DNA from: Linum tenue
Lineage: Eukaryota; Streptophyta; Magnoliopsida; Malpighiales; Linaceae
NCBI GenBank assembly: GCA_946122785.1
Contig: CAMGYJ010000008.1
Location: forward strand, 61,052,877 to 61,116,876
Direction of reading: 5' to 3'
DNA: 64,000 bases
A program made the translations under genes and the position numbers. Below the pieces are notes generated by a model that made no database searches, was not told where the DNA came from, and was given only the letters and a program-made list of their open reading frames with translations. Below, piece after piece: positions 1 through 10,464 of the stretch; the first letter of the stretch is position 1; each line of letters begins with the position of its first letter.

Positions 1-2
1 CG

Positions 3-533
3 AGGTATTACCAGTACTCCTACACAGAGAGCGCACCGGTATGGCAGGCTAATTGGAGTGATTCCATTGACGAGGATGATGATGATGACGGTGATGCTGA
101 GGTTGGGAATGCCCCAGATGTTGGTGATGATGCTGGTGATGCTGCTGTTGATGATGCTGGTGATCGTGCTGGTGATGCTGAGGCTGGGGATGCCCCACCT
201 CAAGCTGATTTAGGCGTGGGGAAGACGGCGCGGGTCGGGATATCTTCTACTGCCTCCTCCCACTTCCGTGGGCCCGATGGACGCTATGCGTCCAGTCCTA
301 GTAGCGAGGATGGCGGAGATGGAAATAGGAAGAGGAAGACCACGAGGAAAGATATGTCGTGGTTTCTTACAGCCGAGTCTCTGATGTGTTCAGGTGGACC
401 AGTGATTCCCGATGTGATCCCTAGCTTTGGAGGTCACATTGGCTTTGTACTGTGGAATTCCCCTGAGCAGGACCGTGGAGTGTTGGACGGCTTCCATAGG
501 CCGAGAGCTGTAGAGACTTTGAGGCGAAATTAG
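3..533 (+). CDS. Plant-mobile-domain (PMD/MAIN-like) protein fragment, 5'-partial
   Basis: The frame is open from the first bases of the window to a TAG at 531-533, so the true start lies upstream. The first part is acidic and built from Asp/Gly/Ala repeats made by GAT-rich DNA (about 78-200). A basic patch (RKRKTTRK) follows. The last 50 residues contain GGPVIPDVIPSFGGHIGFVLW and DRGVL, which resemble the start of the plant mobile domain carried by MULEs and MAIN-like host proteins. In that family an intron usually follows this exon, so the stop may lie in intron sequence. Family assignment is from recognition, not a search; a degenerate transposon-borne copy is most likely. Confidence 0.45.
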   Translation, partial: RYYQYSYTESAPVWQANWSDSIDEDDDDDGDAEVGNAPDVGDDAGDAAVDDAGDRAGDAEAGDAPPQADLGVGKTARVGISSTASSHFRGPDGRYASSPSSEDGGDGNRKRKTTRKDMSWFLTAESLMCSGGPVIPDVIPSFGGHIGFVLWNSPEQDRGVLDGFHRPRAVETLRRN

Positions 534-776
534 GAATATAATTTCTAACCTGTATCATTATGGATCACCGGCTCCGTCCCATTCTCGAAGTTGGTTTGTG
601 CATTCCCATTCGGTGCACCATCTAGATGAAGAACATAATAGAATAAATTAATACAAAGAGTTACACTATATGTTTCCCCCAAATTAGGAATATAATTTCT
701 AACCTGTATCATTATGGATCGGCTCCGTCTCATTCTCTAAGTTGGTTTGTGCATTCACATTCGGAGCACCACCTAT
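527..776. repeat. Two-copy direct repeat, period about 154 bp
   Basis: A block of roughly 100 bp starting AAATTAGGAATATAATTTCT at 527 recurs at 681 with a few substitutions and a short deletion. Copy one overlaps the end of the PMD-like ORF; copy two runs to about 776. It fills the gap between the PMD-like fragment and the minus-strand MULE gene. Confidence 0.8.
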
Positions 777-783
777 CTCATTT

Positions 784-2897
784 AAAAAAATAGATTAGTT
801 GTACACCATATTGAGGACAATTGAACACTACTAATAGAAAAAGTTAATCTACCTGTATTTCCATCATTGTCCGGAGTTGCAGTCGGAAGTCTTGAACTTC
901 TCCTCCCTCGTCTCCTCTCCACATGCTCGAAGTGAGATAGGTTTCGAGTGGTGGACGTCCTTGGGCGACCGGGGCGGGGCTGTCCCCCATGCGGTTCATC
1001 AATGCCATCGTTTTCAGGATGAAGATGGCTCCGGAGTAGACCGATTGCACCTCGAATGGTCTCGTCACCTCTATCAAGAACCTCCTGTACTAGACCTTGG
1101 AACACACCAAGGTGGTAATCACTATGGTCATCCCACTCCGGCCGAGTAGGAGGTTCACGATAGTTGATAACGGTCCAGAATGGCAACACCTCATACAAGG
1201 CAAAATCCCGATTTTCACGTTGTGCTAACTGAATGGAACATCTACATGGGAGACCATAGGTAGGAAGAAACGTACATGTACAAGGTTCCCCTTCCACTGC
1301 TACCTCGAACAACATCAACCTCAGAGCTTCTAGAGTGACTTTCGTATTCAACTCTCGAAATGGTTTTCCATCCGCTCGGAGCAGCTTCTTTTGTCGGGAA
1401 TCCTCTAGCAGCTTCCTGATTTGAAGGTGTTGAGCCTCAATGTAATCATCGTTCTTCTTGAATACCCACAGACAATGAAGAACAATTAGGAGACTACTAA
1501 AACTTATGTGTGTATCAATGAAGATTTATTAGGAGACTAACCGTGTCGACTGCGCCAGTAGATGATTGAAGCCACTTCTTGAAGGAGGAATGGGCAGCTT
1601 CAACCCTATTAGAGCTTGTGTTACCCAAATGCCGCAGTTGATTGGTATAACATTTAGCCCACATGTGTCTAACTGGTAACCACTCAGCTGTCATATACCC
1701 CCCAAAGACGTCGGTACTGTACTCCCCAACTACGTCTGAAATTGTCTAAGGCAGTATCCATGTCTTCCACTGTCAATGCATATACAACACGTTGCCAAGA
1801 CGCCATGATATGATCCACTGTCGGTTTGGCTGCATCTATACCACAATGAGTCATCCTTTGCACCTCCGTTAGACAATTTGCTCTCACATTCCTATCCATA
1901 TGCCAAAGACATAATATATGAGTCGATGATGGAAACATTACCCCCACGGTCTCAACCAATCCTCCTTCCTTGTCACTGACAAACACATCTGGAACAATGG
2001 GGCTAAGAAGATGTTGCAAATGGTTCAGAAGCCACTGGTACGACTCCTTCGTCTCGTCGTACACTATTGCAGATGCAATGACAAAGTTCAATCCCACTAG
2101 TGTCATGCCGACAATCTCAACCCAAGGCATATCATACTTATTGGTCTTGTATGTTGCATCTATCACGATCACATGGTGCCAAGCTCGCAACATCACTATT
2201 GACTCGGGGTGGGCTAGGAACAAGTGTGTAAGCACGTTACGATCGTCCATATACTGCACATAGTAACCCTTCTCCTGCGCCATGCGGAAAGTATACTGTA
2301 AGACTGTCATCTGACCAAGCTCTTCTTTCCTTATCATGTGACACTCGTTATAAATATGCTTTCTATTGTGTGTTCCATTTGCACCTTTTCTGTCATTCAC
2401 TGCCTTGTGGATATTCCCTGGTGGGACACCGGCTGGTCTCAGCTCTCTGATGTATTGCTTATCCTCTGAGTCAAAACATTCCTTCCCTTTGATCCCTCCG
2501 GAAATAGCTCCAACTGATGATTGTGGAAATCCAAATTAGCACCAGGATTCTTTGTATTTGCCACCCCTAGGATCAACCAATATCCATCACCTGACCGCTC
2601 AAGCTTGATCTGAAACTTGCACCCCAACTTTTCAGTAGATGTAAGAGGCCTCCTTTCCTTACTCGGATCGGGTTCCTTGGACTGCTTCTTCCTATCATGA
2701 GTGCAATGTAAGTAATGTCGCCAAGTACCTTTATTCTTATTTTTTTTGTTCGATGCCCTCACCAAATAAAACCCAAAACCCTTGGCAATCTCAGTAGCTG
2801 CTTCATATGCTTGCAACTCCGTAGTGTATTTCACGCCATCAATGAAATCCGAGGTGTAATCACGGCCATCCGGATTGTAACTTCCAATATACTGCAA
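784..2897 (-). pseudogene. FAR1-type MULE transposase with SWIM zinc finger, frameshifted
   Basis: Read on the minus strand in order: a FAR1-like N-terminal domain (2897 to about 2490) with Cys/His residues (HYLHCTHD, FHNHQLE); a MULE transposase domain (about 2400-1700) with VIDATYKTNKY, FVSDKEGG and LCLWHMDRNV, which match the conserved DDE-type core of FRS/MULE proteins; and a SWIM-like segment near 1260 (CTCTFLPTYGLPCRC) followed by a GRPR..FEHVERR tail typical of these transposases. The coding frame changes near 2480-2510 and again near 1700, and an intron probably lies at about 1440-1545. It is therefore a broken or poorly assembled copy. The product would bind transposon ends and cut DNA. 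Terminal inverted repeats were not found, so element ends are unknown. Confidence 0.75.
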
Positions 2898-3517
2898 TGT
2901 TATCAGAATTTATAAGTGATACCCCGCAAATATAAAAAAAAACTTAACATTCTATATCGTCAATTTAACGAGTACCATATGATAAATTTAAAATTTCATA
3001 ACTATATTAAATTTAATAATCATCATAACTTCATATGTGAATCTATTATTTATGCAATAAATTTAATCTTAATTTGTAATGCAAAATCCAATCTTAATTT
3101 TCTAGATTAAGAACAAATTAAATCTAATCTTAATTTAAGGCCAAATCTAATCTTAATTTCTAATGCTAAATCCTTCAATTCCAAAAATAATTATGCAAAT
3201 AAATCTAGAAAATTATATAAATCAAAGAAAAGAAGTTAAAGGGGTTAAAAGTATAACTTTGATTCTTTTTAGGACGACCTTTAGCAATTTTAAGAGCGAA
3301 CCTTTAGCAACTCCCTTATAAAAAAAAGAAAAGAAGTTATGCATATGGAGTGAGTACGGCCTGCCCGGGTCATTCTGGGCTGAAGTGGGCCATCAGACCC
3401 AGTATGTGGTCTTCTAAGCCCAACCCAACCTAACCCACCACTGAAAGCCACCGGTCCTATCCACATTCCTTCCCAGTCTAAACCGTATGCGGAACCTTGG
3501 AGTTCCGTCGTGGATCC
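2898..3517. other. AT-rich intergenic DNA upstream of PRS
   Basis: No gene is seen. The stretch 2920-3320 is very AT-rich, with repeats of AATCTTAATTT. From about 3350 the composition becomes mixed and pyrimidine-rich, as expected for a plant promoter and 5' leader. No TATA box stands out at a decisive position. Confidence 0.5.
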
Positions 3518-3607
3518 ATGGCGATGGCAGCCTCGCCGTACTTCCGCCCCCTCAACTCCTCCTCGTTCTCAACGAATACCCGCCGTTCCCGCTTGAATTC
3601 CGCCTAA
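3518..3607 (+). CDS. Upstream ORF in frame with PRS, 29 codons
   Basis: An ATG at 3518 (two further ATGs close by) opens a short reading frame ending at TAA 3605-3607. It begins MAMAASPYF and is rich in Ser, Arg and Asn, like the start of an organellar targeting peptide. It lies in the same frame as the main PRS start at 3692 (174 bases apart), separated only by this stop. It could act as a uORF or be an old first exon; whether it is in the transcript cannot be judged from sequence alone. Confidence 0.3.
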   Translation: MAMAASPYFRPLNSSSFSTNTRRSRLNSA

Positions 3608-3691
3608 CAACGCGGCAAACCCGCCACCCCGGTTCCTCGTCAGCTGCAGAAGAAATACAAAGCAGCCATCTCCACTCTTTTCTCCTTATTT

Positions 3692-5817
3692 ATGGCGGCG
3701 GCGGCGGCGACAAACTCCCTGCTCCATTCCTGGCTCCACTACACGACCCGTTCTCCTTTGCCCAACCCCTACTCCAAATGCTCCTATTTCTCTTCTCCTC
3801 TTCTCCTCCAAGTCAATCCGTGTCGGACCAATTCGTTTCCGTCTCTGACGAGCAATTGCAGCTCTAGCCGCGTTTGCTGCGAAATCAAGAGTTTTGAGAG
3901 CCACCAACAGAATTTAACCGTCAGGTTTTTATCTGGCTCCGGCCAGTTACATTCAATCCAGAGCTCTCCCCCTCCTTCTTCCGTTCCAATGGCTGCCACT
4001 GCGTCGTCGGATTCCGGGTCGAAAGGCGTCAAACGGGTCTGCCTTTTCTACTGCGACGAGACCAAGGCCTTGGCTGAGCGAATTGCTAATCGCTCCGACG
4101 CTATCGAGCTTCGTTCCATCAACTGGAAGTGAGTACGCAGATTCCATCATTTCCCCGCATTAGCCTCAATTCTGCGGAAAAGTTTATTCTTCACTGTCAG
4201 ATTTGGTACATTTTCCTTAATGTCTGTGATAATAATAGAATAATGATAGGTCATTGATTTATCGGAAACTTCGTGCAGCATTGTTACACTTCCTACAAAG
4301 GTTTTGGAGATTCTCTAATGTCTGTTCTGAATTTCCACAAAAAATATATAATGGTGGGTGTTTGATAGGACGTTTGATGATGGATTCCCAAACTTGTTCA
4401 TACCAAACGCACAAGGGATTCGGGGCCAGCATGTTGCTTTCTTGGCATCATTTAGCTCGCCAAAGGTGATATTTGAGCAGCTATCAATCATCTATGCACT
4501 GCCCAAACTGTTCATCTCTTCCTTCACTCTGGTCCTGCCCTTCTTCCCCACTGGCACATCAGAGCGTATGGAGGATGAAGGAGACGTTGCCACAGCTTTT
4601 ACTCTTGCTAGGATCTTGTCCAACATACCAACTTCAAGAGGAGGGCCTACTAGCTTGGTTACTTTTGATATCCATGCCTTGCAGGTCTGTCTGTTTTAAG
4701 GTTTTGCCTCGTGGGTTTTGCTTGGCTTGTATGGAAGTTTCTGACTTTCCTTTTCGACTGATTATTGGTTGAGTGTATGTTTAGGAGAGGTTTTACTTCG
4801 GGGATACCATTCTGCCATGCTTCGAAAGTGGGATACCTTTGCTTATGAATAGGTTGCAGCAGCTTCCAGATTCTCGTAATGTAAGGTTATGCAAATCTGC
4901 TATATTCCTGTTAAATATTGACAACCACTCTGTATCAAAGCATGGTTATGAAGGAACGGACTTGGTGGATGACTTGATGGATCCTTTTCTCTTTTCTTTT
5001 TCAGATAGCAATAGCTTTCCCGGATGATGGAGCGTGGAAAAGGTTTCATAAACAACTACAGCATTTCCCCACGGTACTGTAAATGACTACTTCCAGGGAG
5101 TCTAATTTCTCTCTATATTCATGTAGTTTGTTTGCTGAGCCCTCTGATTTCTGTCTGCGATTTTCAGATTGTGTGTGCAAAGGTTCGGGAAGGTGAACAG
5201 AGAATCGTGCGTATCAAGGAAGGAGACCCTCAAGGACGGCATGTAGTGATTGTTGATGACCTAGTTCAGTCAGGTGGCACCTTGATTGAATGTCAGGTAA
5301 AAATCACATCCAGCTTTTCGGTCAAGCATTATAGATGAGTTTCAGTGGAAGTTTCTACTCCAAGTAAAGCCTTTACATGTATCAAGTAAACAAAGAAGCT
5401 CTGGTGCACTTGACAAAAATAAAACCATTGTGTGTTCCCAACAGAAAGTGCTGGCCAAGCATGGTGCAACAAGAGTAAGCGCTTATGTTACGCATGGCAT
5501 TTTCCCTAATCAGTCGTGGCAGCGCTTTCAGTCCGACAGTGCAGGTATGGTCTAGTGTTTTGATATCATAACTCATACCATGCTGGTTGTACATGGTATG
5601 GATTTATAACGATTTTTCTGAAGGTATTATTGATGCATCAGTCTTTAAATCAGTCTTTAAACGGGGTTCTTGTCTGGTAACAGGTAATCCAGCTACTGGA
5701 CTGACCCACTTCTGGATCACGGATTCATGCCCATCGACAGTTAAGGCAGTGATGAACAGACAACCATTTGAGGTTCTTAGCCTGGCTAGTTCAATAGCAG
5801 CTGCCCTTCAGATCTGA
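3692..5817 (+). CDS. PRS3: Ribose-phosphate pyrophosphokinase (PRPP synthetase), PRS3-like
   Basis: The enzyme makes 5-phosphoribosyl-1-pyrophosphate from ribose 5-phosphate and ATP, feeding purine, pyrimidine, NAD, histidine and tryptophan synthesis. Seven exons with GT/AG junctions: 3692-4128, 4369-4684, 4785-4880, 5005-5073, 5168-5296, 5445-5544, 5684-5817; phases fit throughout and give 426 aa. Residues 1 to about 100 are Ser/Pro/Cys-rich and lack the enzyme fold, as in a plastid or mitochondrial presequence. The core starts near residue 115 ([10 protein letters not shown]). The PRPP-binding loop [13 protein letters not shown] is at about 332-344. Length and sequence fit plant class II (phosphate-independent) PRS3/PRS4. 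A second Met at residue 100 (base 3989) would give a 327-aa protein close in size to cytosolic PRS4. No breaks seen. Confidence 0.93.
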
Positions 5818-6187
5818 TCGTAATGATTACAAGCTTTTCCATCATCGTCTATAAGAGGCTTTTGTTCCCCAGGAATTTTTTGGTTCTTTTCTTCTTTGTT
5901 CTCTTCAACGGCGTATGAGTATCCGGCAATAAGAGGCACAAGTACAAAAATCAATGTTTGTCTTTAGCATTTCTTATTTATAATGAATGATGGATTGTTA
6001 TGAATAAAAGCTGGAAGAAGAACGAAAAAGAGCATCCATTTGCTCTAAAAGGCAATGTTCTTGAGATTCTACAAAAAACACGGCCCTATAAATTACATGT
6101 AACTGTGCATTTCTCATTCACACTCTGATCTAGGACGAGAAAGAAGGTAATGTGTTACACCAGTGGAAAGGATACTGTAGACCTCAT
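5818..6187. other. Convergent 3' flanks of PRS and the TrpD-like gene
   Basis: This 370-bp gap must hold both 3' UTRs and polyadenylation sites. It is AT-rich with no ORF of note. The two genes end tail to tail, so their transcripts may overlap here. Confidence 0.6.
6003..6008 (+). terminator. AATAAA polyadenylation signal candidate for PRS
   Basis: A canonical AATAAA hexamer lies 186 bases past the PRS stop codon, a normal plant 3' UTR distance. Plant signals are loose, so other sites may be used. Confidence 0.4.
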
Positions 6188-8898
6188 TCACTTCATCTTA
6201 TTACTGGCCTTGATATAATTTAGGAACCTTTTGAGTGGACGACCACTATCGATGGCTTCTCTAGCTCTATCCAGGGCTGAATTTACATCTTCTGCACCGT
6301 CACATCCCAGCAAGTGATCAATCATTCCAGCGTTTAATACAATACGATCATATGCAGGACCCTTTTGGCCATGAAGAGCTGCCAGACCTAGCTCTATGTT
6401 CTTGGAAACCTAAGCAAAAGAAAGGAAATGTAAACCCACTTGAAATAGTTCGACCACCATGAATTGTTTGGGAACCTAAACAATTATCTGCCGAGGGAAG
6501 ATAAATTCATTACCGATCTATCTGTTCTTGGAGTATCGGTGGGTTCAAAGCCATAATCCTTGGCGTTGACCGCAATGCTAAAGCTCTGACGTGAGACACC
6601 TGCTAGGAATGACAAGGGCAAATGAACAAAAACTATGGCAAGAGGCTCCTTTGAAAGGAAAGTTCCAGGAGATGTATCAAAGCAAAAGAGGCAAACCATC
6701 AACTTCAAGAGCAGATGCCGCAGTGGATGAGCGAAATCCAGAGCAGTAGTTGACCGGGAGTCCTTTTGATGCATTTCCTGACCTCAGTCTTGTTGTCATA
6801 GAGAGGGCACCTTCCTCAGTCTTGTTGTCATAGCGAAATCCAGAGCAGTTGTTGTCATAATATGGCTCACCCTTACTAACTGTTGAACCTTTTCTGTGGT
6901 TGCCAGTGGGGGACGCTTCTTTATGTGCTCCCTCAACCCAATTAATGAAAATCTGCAAGATGGAAATGTCATTGCAATTTTTAGTTCCTGAAACATTAGG
7001 CAAGGAAAATGAATATCAAGAGTAACTGTGAGCATACAGTCACAAGTGGACACTCAAAGACGATTACAATAGTTACAGCAGCAGCATAAGGCCTTCTCTA
7101 TAGGGTGAGGAGAACAAGCAAGAACAAAAATACAGGCTTGAAATAAATACTCAATTAGATTCCGTACAGGGATGGGAGAGCCTCACGCTGACTTAAGTAG
7201 GCAAAACCAAGATCTTTATCCTGAATGAATATAAGGGAAAAGTTAGAAAAATAGGTGGTACACCAAAAATGGGTGGTAAGTGGATAAATTAGGAACAACA
7301 AAACAGCAACGGAAATGCTGCAACAAGAGGAGTTAAATATGAGTGCAAAAAGAAAGGAATGATTGTCGTTCTTGTCACTATTTGAGCATCACACCTACCT
7401 CAAGAAGCTCTTTCGCCTGCAACGAGTTTAGGTGTGTATTTGCACCCATGAACTTCAGCATTTGTTCTTCGGTTATCCCTCCCTAGGACAGTTATCACCA
7501 TTTCCATCTTAGTCCTTAGAATATGAAAGTCTGAATGCAGTATGGGAAGAACAAATGAAGATTCCTATGGGAAGTTTCGACATTTGTAATCATATGGTAC
7601 CACCATATCAATCACCACAGTTGAAGGATTTCGAGATCCAGAAAATAATAGGAACCCTAAATCACCAATACGTCAATTTGCGGGAAACATAAATGAGTTG
7701 AAGACTGACCTTAGGTGGCATCCAGTCCACACCATGGAGCAATGAAGATTCACCATAACAGGATCTAACAGCAGCAACAAACAACGTGCTCCAGAAGAAA
7801 AGTGTGTTCCCATCATAAGGTTCACCATAATGGGTCAATGATCCCACATCAGCAACTGGAGGAGGACCTAATAGCCAACTGGTAGTAGAATCAGGCAAAA
7901 GAGGCTATATAGCTAATTGGAAAGTCTTTCATGAATGATAACTCTAAAAGGCGTGTCAAACAATGGAATGCTTACCAAGTTCATCATCAAAAGCATGGCA
8001 ATATGCTTTCAATTCACGATCTGTCTCCCTGTTCACCCGCTGACCAATTAAGAACGCTGACACCAATGACTCTTTCGAACTGTCTTTGCCATCTTCAGCA
8101 TTTAAGGGAAGAACATCTCTCAGAACACCTTGGACCTCCTCGTACCCGAGATGACCCCCAGCTAATACCTCCCTAAGTGCACCAACCAATCTCATCTCAG
8201 TCGTATCATTGCCAACATATTGCGGCCCTATCGAACTCCCCATTATAGAGCCCTCAGGATCAGCAATGAAGACTACATCAGGTGGTAAAGCTCGGACTAG
8301 CTGGGGCCAAAACGTGCTAATTGCACGCTTTTCCCCTTCACTCCACTGAGTAGCTTCAGGAAAGGCATTCGCACGTATCGTCATTCCAGCGAAGAAAGCC
8401 CCTAGCTGTGCTCTGGAAACTCTCTCTTCGTCTTTGAGCTCACCCCTCACTGACAAAATACATCAAACCACCGAAATTGAGCAACTATGCAAATTTTTGC
8501 TGCTCGTTAAAATTCTAATGGAGATTGAGCCAACCTGATCTTAAAATGGTGTCGAAAACTTTGAAAGCTTGCTCCTCGCTAAGCGGCTTGGTCATTTCAG
8601 GTCCGGTGCAAACCCTAGCCTGAGCTTCCAGCACAGTCTGATTCGGCTTCGGCAAATTCGAGCTCCGATAAGTGGAAGAAACCGCGGGATTCCTAATTTC
8701 GGATTCCGATATTCCTAATTGATCCAGCGTAGCCGAGTCTATAACAGCTTTCACCGCCCGCGAGCGAGCTCTCGCGATACAACGACCTCCAATTTCCGCG
8801 GGAAACCGCAGAGAAATGTGAATATTCAAACGGTTGAGGCGGCAAGGTTCCGCGACCCGAATAGAGAGAAAAGGCTCCGAACTTAACAGCGCTTCCAT
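6188..8898 (-). CDS. Anthranilate phosphoribosyltransferase-like protein, one exon rearranged
   Basis: Minus-strand gene of the TrpD family, resembling the plant-specific group of Arabidopsis At1g70570 (recalled, not searched). Exons by GT/AG and phase: 8535-8898, 7976-8449, 7710-7867, 7399-7482, 7168-7220, 6871-6952, a damaged exon ending at 6697 (recognisable from about 6817), 6514-6599 and 6188-6409 (stop TGA 6188-6190). Recognisable segments include LSEEQAF, GGITEEQMLKFMGANT, REHIKKRPPLATTEKVQQ, GLPVNYCSGFRSS and FEPTDTPRTDR. The first 70 residues look like a plastid presequence. Between the exon ending QQLVR and the EEGALSMTTRLR segment, about 35-40 expected codons are missing and 6782-6860 is a patchwork of short repeats copied from the neighbouring exon. 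Without that segment the gene may be inactive, or the patch may be an assembly error. Confidence 0.8.
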
Positions 8899-9145
8899 GA
8901 CAGTCTCGAAAACAAGGATAAATAAGAAGTTCTGGCAAAAGGTGGTTAACTTTCTCTCTGTGCTTCACTGCTTCTATTATTTTGCCTGTCTACTTTGACC
9001 GTTGCCAATATGAAATTCGCAGTGCTGAAGTCCGCCGGGGAAAGTTTTTTTTTTTTCCTTAGAAATTTCCGCCGGGGAAAGCTTACCGGTCATTTGACGG
9101 TGAATTGCACTCACCACGAGACGGCGGGTCTAATGTTTGTGAGGA
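8899..9145. other. 5' flank of the TrpD-like gene
   Basis: About 250 bp separate the TrpD-like start codon from a hAT MITE. No coding sequence is seen. It contains a poly(T) run near 9050. The core promoter must lie here or inside the MITE. Confidence 0.4.
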
Positions 9146-9153
9146 ACTATAGT

Positions 9154-10414
9154 TAGGGGTGTTCAAACGGTTTGGTTACCATGGTAATCGTTTTAACCGG
9201 TACTATTTGGATAATTTGGTTTGGTTAATTTGGATAATTGGTTTGGTTTGGTTTGGTTAAAGTTTTTAGCTTGTTTGGTTTAGGTGGTTTGGTTTGGTTT
9301 CAGACACTCATAACTAGTCAAACCAAATTAACCAGTTAAGTAATTAGTCATATATCTAACATATATTATATACACATACTTAATACTTTGAATAACCACT
9401 CAAGAGTTAACGTTCATCCCTTTTAGACTCACAAAATATAAAGCTTAATATTGCTCATATAGTGTATATTTGTATATGTAAAATGTAGACCACAACATAT
9501 GGACGCCTAATTTAGATTAATTTCATACATTATCATGGATGAAAACTTGAAAGGAATGTCATTTCCAGCCTATGATAATTGCTAAGAGACTAAGGGTTCG
9601 TTTGGAAGTTGTGATTGTTAGAGTTGTGATTGTTGAATACATGTATTGTGCACAATACAATGTTTGGAAGTGTCAAAGTGTAAAACAATGCATGCATTGT
9701 TTTAGGTAGGTCCCACCAACAATCACAAAAAATGATGCATTATACAATCTCAACTAAAAGTTGAGATTGTTGGTTTTAGATTTGTGTCAACTTTTTCTTT
9801 CCATTTATATCCTTAATAGTTTTTGTCTTATTCTAAAAGTTAAGGGTAAATGTGACATTTCCCCATAAAGTAACTTTATGTAAATCAATACATAAAATAG
9901 AATCTCAACAACCAAACAATGTATTGTTAAAATACATCTATTGTATCAATACATGCATTTATATTATGGTGATTCATTACAATGCAACGATTTAACATTC
10001 GCAACTTCCAAACGACCCCTAAGTCAATTTACACAAACACAACAATTCATTAACCCATACCATTGTCATAATTTTTGTTAGGTGAATACTTCTATACTAA
10101 TCATAAGATAATTGTCTTAGTTGCATGTATTTTTGTTAAGGGTCAACTATAACTACGTGTTGATTGTTATGTTTTATTCATTATATAAATTGCGAATTGT
10201 TGCATTAACCGAAAAAATTTCACCGTCAATGATAATGTGATTTTATATTGGTTAATCTGGTTAACCAATTAACCAAACCGATTAAACTTTAGTTTGGTTA
10301 ATTTGGTTGTTGTATTAGTTTGGACGGTTTGGTTATGATATTGTATTCCATGGTTAATGGAATTTATCCTTATTTGGTTTGGTTATAACCATGGTAACCA
10401 TTTGAACACCCCTA
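9154..10414. mobile_element. hAT-type MITE, 1261 bp
   Basis: The ends are TAGGGGTGTTCAAACGG and the inverted CATTTGAACACCCCTA. The 8-bp target duplication ACTATAGT is perfect at 9146-9153 and 10415-10422. TIR sequence and TSD length fit the hAT superfamily. Subterminal DNA is built of GGTTTGGTT-like units at the left and matching AACCAAACC units in inverted form at the right. No transposase is encoded. A Harbinger MITE is nested inside. It lies just upstream of the TrpD-like gene. Confidence 0.92.
9594..10019. mobile_element. PIF/Harbinger-type MITE nested in the hAT MITE
   Basis: The ends GGGTTCGTTTGGAAGTTG and CAACTTCCAAACGACCCC are inverted copies with two differences. TAA flanks both sides (9591-9593 and 10020-10022), the 3-bp duplication expected for Tourist/Harbinger elements. 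426 bp, no coding capacity. It is younger than the hAT element around it. Confidence 0.85.
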
Positions 10415-10464
10415 ACTATAGTGGGACCGTCAAAATGGTGAAAACATCCTTAAACCTCAACTTA

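Noticed and set aside
1..210. GAT/GCT-rich tract as a simple microsatellite only
   Set aside because: The tract keeps an open frame with an acidic repeat and leads into plant-mobile-domain text, so it is treated as coding.
877..1149. Plus-strand ORF of 90 codons
   Set aside because: It is the antisense of the SWIM/tail region of the minus-strand MULE gene.
3487..3867. 126-codon plus-strand ORF over the PRS start
   Set aside because: It is out of frame with PRS, has no family resemblance, and the 3692 frame matches the known enzyme through seven exons.
8693..8968. 91-codon minus-strand ORF starting upstream of the TrpD-like gene
   Set aside because: It is a shadow frame of exon 1; the frame starting at 8898 joins correctly to exon 2.
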